From Duganella aquatilis (lineage in GTDB: Bacteria; Pseudomonadota; Gammaproteobacteria; Burkholderiales; Burkholderiaceae_D): DNA of 64,000 nt. Numbering within the stretch: the first letter of the stretch is position 1; every line of letters starts with the position of its first letter. Location of the stretch: positions 1-64,000 of the forward strand of contig NZ_WKJL01000019.1 of assembly GCF_009674565.1 (NCBI RefSeq), in the 5' to 3' direction. Positions 59,158 to 64,000 of the stretch are shown here, piece by piece. The position numbers and the translations under genes are program-made. The notes under the pieces were generated by a model that saw nothing but the letters and a program-made list of their open reading frames with translations, searched no databases and had not been told where the DNA came from.

Positions 59158-59180
59158 GGCCCGCCAACAGCGGGCCTTTT
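59158..59180 (+). terminator. Rho-independent terminator of hicAB
   Basis: Stem GGCCCGC / GCGGGCC with CAACA loop and four T residues. Confidence 0.85.
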
Positions 59181-59190
59181 CCTATCGCAA

Positions 59191-59514
59191 TTACGAGAAA
59201 TATTCGTGGGCGATGTAGGCTAAAGCGTGCCCTACCAAACCAGCCCAGAACTTAGCCTTGATTGCCAGCCACAAAGCATCTGGCGCCAAACTCTTATCCT
59301 CAAGGAACGCAACTACGTCCGGCGCAACCAGCAAATGGTAAAAGTCTGGAACCATAGGGATAATGATAGCGACAAAAGTCAGCGCAAACCTCAAAACAGT
59401 TGGCCAACTCCACTGCAAGCTTACCCAGAACAACACGAAGTACATCACGAAGCCGCAAATAAGTGCTTTCCAGCCCGACACTAATGCAACATTAAGCCAA
59501 TCCAAAAATCCCAT
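59191..59514 (-). CDS. Phage membrane protein, hypothetical
   Basis: 107 residues, two or three hydrophobic helices (about 12-32, 38-58, 85-105). AAAGGA precedes the ATG. Downstream of the lysis genes on the same strand. Possibly superinfection immunity or accessory lysis; no match. Confidence 0.68.
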   Translation of the reverse strand: MGFLDWLNVALVSGWKALICGFVMYFVLFWVSLQWSWPTVLRFALTFVAIIIPMVPDFYHLLVAPDVVAFLEDKSLAPDALWLAIKAKFWAGLVGHALAYIAHEYFS

Positions 59515-59586
59515 AGAATCCTTTCAATAAGGTTGACATTTCCACACGGCAATAATACCTTAAAACAATACTTTAGGTAACAGATT

Positions 59587-59602
59587 GTGCAGACGTCTGC
59601 AC
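59587..59602. repeat. 16-base perfect palindrome after the endolysin stop
   Basis: GTGCAGAC / GTCTGCAC with no loop, immediately following the endolysin stop codon. Without a loop it suits a dimeric DNA-binding protein better than a terminator. Confidence 0.65.
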
Positions 59603-60136
59603 TTATGCGGTGAGATACATCGCACGTTCAGCCTTCCGTCGTGCCACCAGCCCCGGAAGCACAACACCGTTCCCCTTGTTCCAGAGCAGCATCCGGTCGC
59701 CTGCAGCGGGATACTCGCGCCGCATAGTGCAACGGCTGACAGAACTCAGCCGGAAGGCCTTCACCCCGATGTTGTACGCCAGCGAGGTGCACGCGGCCTG
59801 TCTGGTGGCGGACTCCCGCAGCAGTTGCGGACAAGCGCCCAGCACTCCCAAAAGGAAGCTGGCAGCACGGCGCTGCAGTTGCGCCTCCGCTTGCTCCTGC
59901 GTCCACCACATATCCTCGTGGACGCCCAAGGTTTCGCCGTAGCCAATCGTCCAGGGCGCGCCATCCAGCCCGCGCAGCGCGGGCGGTATCTCCGCCCTGC
60001 CCTGCATGTAGGCAGTCATGATGCCGGCCTTGCGCATGGCCCTGGCCAGATCCGACTTCGGATCAGGATAGGCGCGCAACGACAGGCCTTCAAAGGGCCG
60101 TATCAGGCCGCACGCCAGGTCAGCCGCAGCGCTCAC
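59603..60136 (-). CDS. Phage endolysin (lysozyme, GH24)
   Basis: 177 residues. Catalytic Glu16 (RPFEG), Asp25 (YPDP) and Thr63 (WTIGYGET) of the T4/P21 lysozyme type; the Asp-Thr gap is about 38 residues against about 5 in most members, so there is an insertion. No signal or SAR helix, so it depends on the holin. ATG overlaps the holin stop by four bases. Confidence 0.87.
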   Translation of the reverse strand: MSAAADLACGLIRPFEGLSLRAYPDPKSDLARAMRKAGIMTAYMQGRAEIPPALRGLDGAPWTIGYGETLGVHEDMWWTQEQAEAQLQRRAASFLLGVLGACPQLLRESATRQAACTSLAYNIGVKAFRLSSVSRCTMRREYPAAGDRMLLWNKGNGVVLPGLVARRKAERAMYLTA

Positions 60137-60606
60137 GACTTCTTATCCAGAACGCGACCGACGAACCAGAACGACAGGATGCCAGTCAGTAGTGCGCGGT
60201 CTTCCGAATCGTAGGCTTGCAACACGGCCTGCCAGACGTTACCGCCGGAATGCACCGCCACCGCGAACAGCGCCACCTTGGCCAGCCCGTACAACAGCAG
60301 CATGTAATAGGTCGTCAGCGGGCGAACGAGGATGTTCAGCGCATCAACCCACCATGTGCCGGTCAACTGCGCCTGACCAACCAGCGCGGACTTTTGCGCA
60401 TCGAGTAGCGCCAAGGTCTGCGCCGCGTCGGTCGTCAGCTGCAGCTCATCCTTGTGCGCTGCCGCGCGCGACTTCTCCAGCTCGAACTGGCGGTCCAGCA
60501 TCGCCAGCTCGTGCGCGTTGTCGGTGCGCTTGTTCAGCAGCGCGAAGATTTCAGGCAGCAGGCGCATCAGCCCGCCGCCCAGCGCGGTAATCAGAGAGAT
60601 AATCAT
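60133..60606 (-). CDS. Three-helix holin (GTA_holin_3TM type)
   Basis: 157 residues. An N-terminal hydrophobic segment, a long charged coiled coil (FELEKSRAAAHKDELQL) and paired membrane helices in the C-terminal half, as in gene-transfer-agent and 3TM holins. ATG 60606 has AAAGGG. Overlaps its upstream and downstream neighbours by four bases, so all lysis genes are coupled. Confidence 0.8.
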   Translation of the reverse strand: MIISLITALGGGLMRLLPEIFALLNKRTDNAHELAMLDRQFELEKSRAAAHKDELQLTTDAAQTLALLDAQKSALVGQAQLTGTWWVDALNILVRPLTTYYMLLLYGLAKVALFAVAVHSGGNVWQAVLQAYDSEDRALLTGILSFWFVGRVLDKKS

Positions 60607-60785
60607 TTGAACCCTTTCGTGGAACCATATGCGGCGAATACGAGCATGGCGGCGATGGCGGCCTTCCAGACCAGCCCCCACACACCACGCCCGATGTCGC
60701 CGTAAAAGCGTGCAGTCATGCGCTGTTCCATTTCGTCTACGATTGCCTTTACATCGGCGTCAGTTAAATTGCGTCGGTCTTGCAT
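60603..60785 (-). CDS. Small membrane protein in the lysis cassette
   Basis: 60 residues. Charged helical N-terminus and one membrane helix (VWGLVWKAAIAAMLVFAAYG). ATGA overlap with the holin gene; might be an antiholin or holin partner. Not recognisable as a spanin. Confidence 0.72.
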   Translation of the reverse strand: MQDRRNLTDADVKAIVDEMEQRMTARFYGDIGRGVWGLVWKAAIAAMLVFAAYGSTKGFK

Positions 60786-60842
60786 TGCACACTTTCAAAA
60801 AAAGAAAAGCCACCCGAAGGTGGCTGTTAGATCACTGGTCGC

Positions 60843-61337
60843 TCAGTTCGCGGCGGCCGGCACTAGTCGCCATGGCGATGGCGGCGGTGGATCAACCAGA
60901 TACAGCAGCAGCGCGGAGAGAGCATTCGGGCCAAAGCGCCAGGCATCCGGAACACCCAGCGCTGCGCCTACCGCTTCGGAACAGAACTTCTTGCGGCGGG
61001 CCTGTGGAACGAAGCCAATCACGAAGTGGACGTTGCCCAGGATGTCGTAAGCCTCGCCTTCGTGTTCAGCAAACCACTGGCGCGCCTCGCCCTCCAGCGC
61101 GGCAGGTAACGGGAGGTATTCCCAGTTGGCAGGGTCATACTCGATGCGTTTGAAGCGCACGCCACCGTCCACGAACGACGCCGAAGCCGATACGCCGTCG
61201 CTGAACACCAGTTCGCAGTGGCTGTAGCGACCACCTTCCCAACCGCGTACAGCGCGGCTGTAGATGCCGGACAGGCCTGGCCGCGTCCCCTTATAGAAAG
61301 CCACATGAAAGCCGGCAGGTTGAATGTCTTGGATCAT
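60843..61337 (-). CDS. Permuted papain-like (YiiX-type) protein
   Basis: 164 residues. H40 and E42 in RYSHCELVF and Cys119 in RRKKFCSE are the His and Cys of the circularly permuted NlpC/P60-YiiX fold. It may be a peptidoglycan amidase, peptidase or lipid hydrolase acting in lysis or tail penetration. ATG 61337 has AGGAGG at good spacing; the longer GTG start lacks it. Confidence 0.72.
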   Translation of the reverse strand: MIQDIQPAGFHVAFYKGTRPGLSGIYSRAVRGWEGGRYSHCELVFSDGVSASASFVDGGVRFKRIEYDPANWEYLPLPAALEGEARQWFAEHEGEAYDILGNVHFVIGFVPQARRKKFCSEAVGAALGVPDAWRFGPNALSALLLYLVDPPPPSPWRLVPAAAN

Positions 61338-61346
61338 GCCCACCTC

Positions 61347-61970
61347 CTACCACGCAATGGCGTCAAGCTCATCGAGCGTCGACGCGGCAGCAACTGCCGC
61401 CTTCAATTCCTGCGCGTGCTGGAAGTTCAACGAGCCGCGCTGCGTGAACGCTTCGTATAGCGCCTTGAAATCCTCGACTGTCGGCAACGGAATATAGGTG
61501 TTGTCGTACGCCTTCCACGCGCCGGGAAAGTCCGGCGGGAACGTCCCCAGCAGCGCTACCTGATTGGCGGTTCCCATCAAATCAATGGTGCTAGTCAGAT
61601 CACACTGGATATGCTTCCCCAGATAGGGAAACGTCGTCCCGTTGGCCTCCGCACGCCAGTCGTTAATGCGTACATTAAGCTGCTGCTTAGCGCTGGCCAG
61701 CTGCGCCAGGTAGGCCTGCCACGCTGGTAGCTCCGCATCCAGCAGCAGCGCCCCCTCCACAACGCGGTAGGCACCAGCCACCCATGGAACCGGCAACACT
61801 TCAACCTCCACTATCTGCGACGCGTCGCTAAAGCAGAGGTAGCGCGTGCCATCGAGCGGTGCGCCCTGCTCATCGAAGTGCGTTGCGTCGACCACGGCGT
61901 GGTCTGGAAACAAAAGCACTGAATTTGCGGCAAGCGCCGCGATGCCATCTACAACGATAACGGTTTTCAT
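61347..61970 (-). CDS. Tail fibre assembly-like protein (DUF4376)
   Basis: 207 residues. C-terminal DUF4376-like helical region (EDFKALYEAFTQRGSL; TLDELDAIAW), common in tail-fibre-linked phage proteins. ATG 61970 overlaps the upstream stop (ATGA) with GGAGG 10 bases before it. Confidence 0.78.
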   Translation of the reverse strand: MKTVIVVDGIAALAANSVLLFPDHAVVDATHFDEQGAPLDGTRYLCFSDASQIVEVEVLPVPWVAGAYRVVEGALLLDAELPAWQAYLAQLASAKQQLNVRINDWRAEANGTTFPYLGKHIQCDLTSTIDLMGTANQVALLGTFPPDFPGAWKAYDNTYIPLPTVEDFKALYEAFTQRGSLNFQHAQELKAAVAAASTLDELDAIAW

Positions 61971-63784
61971 ACTTTGCATACCTCCAATAACACAACCTGC
62001 GGATAGCCACTTGCATCCAAAGACGCGGCAATAGCGAACTGGCCGCCAACGCCAGCGACGCGCCACGACATAAAATTGCTGGCAACATGCGGCATATCGT
62101 CAGGCCAGCTATATGCAAATTCAAAAAGCGCATCATTTGCATATCGCATCAAACGCATACCATGGCCACGTGCCGAATAAGTCGATCCGAAGAGGCAGTA
62201 AGTCGTCCCGACGACGGCGCTAGCCAAGTACGAGTTGCTACCCGAGACGGAGCCTGAAGGAAAGTGGCGATGACCACTCGGCATATTTGGAGCGCCGCCG
62301 GAACTCACCACCGTAAAGGTCTTGTCCCTCGAACCGGCGGACGTGCCGCTTATCCCCGAAATTACAGCCGCGCGGTTATTCCCTTGGGAGAACATCAAAT
62401 TGCTGGCGCCCGACGACAGATCAATCACGTTTTGACTGCCCCAACTGCGTACACCCAAACTCGTGATAGCAGTCCCTGCAGTCGAATTCAGTGATCCTCC
62501 TGCCGCTCCCACAAGCATCAAATTGCCGTTACCAACATGGGCTATGGCAGCTGAGGCGGCGCCATTAAGCTCGTTCAGGGCCTGAACTGAAAATGCAGGA
62601 ACAGCAGAGCCATTGTGCTGCGCCAGCATCAAATAGACCGTATTGCTGAACGCCACAAGCCAGGCCGCACGTGTCGCATCCAACACCTGCGGCTGCGGAT
62701 CAATAAATGCGGTCGGCACGGCGCCGTAAGCATTCGCCAACGAGTAGCCAACCGTGACCGTGTTCGTGACAACGTTGAGCGACAATGCATAGAGACCATA
62801 AGCGGCGGTCGCCGGGTTCGGCGAGGCCACGAACGCTGCCGTGGCGGACATTGCCACGCACATTGATCCATTGTTCGTCGACGCGTTGCCTGCGCCGAGC
62901 GTCACCGGCGCGCCGACCGAAACCATTGTCGCCCCAGACCGGCTAGCAATCGCGGCATACATATTTCCGCCAGCGCACCAGGCGATCAAGGCCTTATCAG
63001 CGACGCCCGGAATAGCGCTGACGCTAATCCAATTGCAGACTGCTGTCGCCCAAAAAGTCGCGGCGCCGGTCGCTATGGCGCCGATGTTCTCCGGCACCAT
63101 CACCAACCACGTTCCGGCAACCGTGCTGAAATCTTCGCACGCGAAGATGCCGCTTGCACCGCCACCAGGGAGGACGGCCAACAGCGTTCCCGCACTATCT
63201 CGCAAGGCCAGCGGATATGCTCCAATGTTTTTGATAAGGTACGTGCCGTTTGCGTTATTGATCGACGTTGCAACCGGCAGTCGTAACGACGTATTCTTGA
63301 TCGTCGCCGCCACACGCAACACGTTGCGCGAATTCAGGGTGAGCGCCGTGTCACCAGTAATGTTCAGCGCATCCACGGCGCCGAACGGATCGTTTATTGC
63401 ACGCTGCCAATTGTTCGGATCGGTCGACGGATCTGCGACAGAAACTCCCGCAGACTTGCGGCGATAAACCTGCAGATTCGCTGGTGCAATTGCAGCCTGC
63501 CCTTGGCCATATGCAAATGCTGGATCGAACATCGCTGCGTTGGCGGTCAGCGTGGCTGTTTTCGCCGCAGCTGCCGCCGCATCGGCCGAAGCAAGGGCTT
63601 GCGCGGCCGAGTTGTACGCTTCCTGGGCATTGTTGAAAACGTTAGCGGCCAGTGCGAGAAACTGAGCCACCGCCGTAATCAGCCAGGTCAGGAACGCGTC
63701 TACACGGCCGGCGAAGGTATTGCGGTCCTTGCGCTGAGGCGCGACTGGGGGCGCGTCGATATTAGGGGGTTGTGTTACTGCCAT
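61967..63784 (-). CDS. Phage tail/tip structural protein
   Basis: 605 residues. N-terminal helical region with an Ala-rich coiled coil (about 50-85), then a long beta-rich body with Gly/Ser/Asn-rich turns, as in tail fibres or receptor-binding proteins. Probably determines host range. No exact homologue recognised. Confidence 0.78.
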   Translation of the reverse strand: MAVTQPPNIDAPPVAPQRKDRNTFAGRVDAFLTWLITAVAQFLALAANVFNNAQEAYNSAAQALASADAAAAAAKTATLTANAAMFDPAFAYGQGQAAIAPANLQVYRRKSAGVSVADPSTDPNNWQRAINDPFGAVDALNITGDTALTLNSRNVLRVAATIKNTSLRLPVATSINNANGTYLIKNIGAYPLALRDSAGTLLAVLPGGGASGIFACEDFSTVAGTWLVMVPENIGAIATGAATFWATAVCNWISVSAIPGVADKALIAWCAGGNMYAAIASRSGATMVSVGAPVTLGAGNASTNNGSMCVAMSATAAFVASPNPATAAYGLYALSLNVVTNTVTVGYSLANAYGAVPTAFIDPQPQVLDATRAAWLVAFSNTVYLMLAQHNGSAVPAFSVQALNELNGAASAAIAHVGNGNLMLVGAAGGSLNSTAGTAITSLGVRSWGSQNVIDLSSGASNLMFSQGNNRAAVISGISGTSAGSRDKTFTVVSSGGAPNMPSGHRHFPSGSVSGSNSYLASAVVGTTYCLFGSTYSARGHGMRLMRYANDALFEFAYSWPDDMPHVASNFMSWRVAGVGGQFAIAASLDASGYPQVVLLEVCKV

Positions 63785-64000
63785 CTGATTAAGCCTTGTA
63801 CGTTAATATTCAAATTGCATTTATCTGGGATGTTGGGATACTCGATGCCGCCACTCACCAAGCCAAAGTTTCGGAGTGGGCTGTAATCCACACCCGTACT
63901 CGCCGTCACCAGGACAGGCGTATCCAGCACTTTCATCAACGTGCGATGCACCATGGGAGACTCGCTACGATCCAGAATGCCGGTGATCGCCAAATCGTTG
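63775..64000 (-). CDS. Phage tail protein, C-terminal part (continues past the window)
   Basis: The frame is open through the end of the window, so the apparent TTG start at 63993 is not the real start. The visible 74 residues end in NINVQGLIRWQ and overlap the tail gene start by 10 bases. Likely a tail or baseplate structural protein. Confidence 0.7.
   Translation of the reverse strand, partial: NDLAITGILDRSESPMVHRTLMKVLDTPVLVTASTGVDYSPLRNFGLVSGGIEYPNIPDKCNLNINVQGLIRWQ

Larger units (their letters stand above)
55299..64000. mobile_element. Left end of a prophage integrated in tRNA-Ser (continues past the window)
   Basis: Begins at the tRNA-Ser fragment and runs beyond 64000. Contains cargo genes (55672-56531), an SOS-controlled SRAP gene, a HicAB toxin-antitoxin pair, and a late lysis and tail module on the minus strand (endolysin, holin, papain-like protein, tail proteins). 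GC content falls against the chromosome in the first half. Integrase, head and packaging genes must lie to the right. Tailed double-stranded DNA phage. Confidence 0.85.

Noticed and set aside
1..64000. CRISPR arrays, rRNA genes, riboswitches
   Set aside because: No regularly spaced repeats, rRNA sequence or riboswitch core was seen on reading both strands by eye.

Overview
The window is GC-rich chromosomal DNA. Its gene content is typical of a betaproteobacterium of the Oxalobacteraceae (Duganella/Massilia/Janthinobacterium group): OmpA and glycine-zipper lipoproteins, AsmA/DUF748 proteins, a Gcr-type membrane protein and a periplasmic molybdenum aldehyde oxidoreductase. This placement is inferred from protein style only, since the window contains no rRNA or other marker. 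At about 54 kb the base composition drops, and a lower-GC accessory region and a prophage follow.

Layout. 1-3.7 kb: tail of a Gly/Arg-rich protein, hydroxypyruvate isomerase, a lipoprotein pair, a DksA-type zinc finger and a stress-type glycine-zipper protein. 3.8-8.0 kb: a four-gene overlapping signalling operon (degenerate EAL-REC-PAS, HDOD, PAS histidine kinase, single-domain response regulator), followed by the convergent MtfA peptidase. 9-26 kb: a dense cluster of envelope and stress genes (OmpA proteins, YihY, AI-2E transporter, BON, three glycine-zipper proteins, DUF3309, YqjDE with a patatin, ferritin-like, DUF4398, AsmA, Crp/Fnr regulator, lmo0937-type peptide, porin). 26-31.7 kb: Gcr-type membrane protein, phospholipase D lipoprotein, metallophosphoesterase, lipid kinase and PAP2 phosphatase, with an 88-bp palindrome between the convergent units. 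31.7-44.8 kb: a small SOS-type gene, transporter, LysR/oxidoreductase pair, two aminotransferases, RhtA-like exporter, giant DUF748 protein and a beta-lactamase-fold hydrolase. 44.8-54 kb: PaoABC-type oxidoreductase, TetR/SGNH pair, hybrid kinase and LuxR-type regulator. 54-55.3 kb: low-GC DNA with two small exported proteins. 55.3 kb to the end: the left end of a prophage.

Main discovery. Nine near-identical 14-bp palindromes (GTNCG-N4-CGNAC) lie upstream of envelope and stress genes between 3.7 and 25.7 kb. In every case a -10-like hexamer sits at exactly the same offset, which would centre the palindrome at about -41.5, the position of a class II Crp/Fnr activator. One site lies between a Crp/Fnr-family gene with a non-canonical recognition helix and its neighbour, and would put that regulator's own transcription start on its ATG. 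I propose this is an undescribed envelope-stress regulon and that this Crp/Fnr protein is its regulator.

Other leads. Two tandem CTGT-N8-ACAG LexA boxes precede an unknown 76-residue gene. The prophage junction is a 3' fragment of tRNA-Ser(UGA) cut in the anticodon loop. The prophage carries a LexA-controlled SRAP (YedK/HMCES) gene and a HicAB module with an operator over its -10, and its lysis and tail genes run in from the right.
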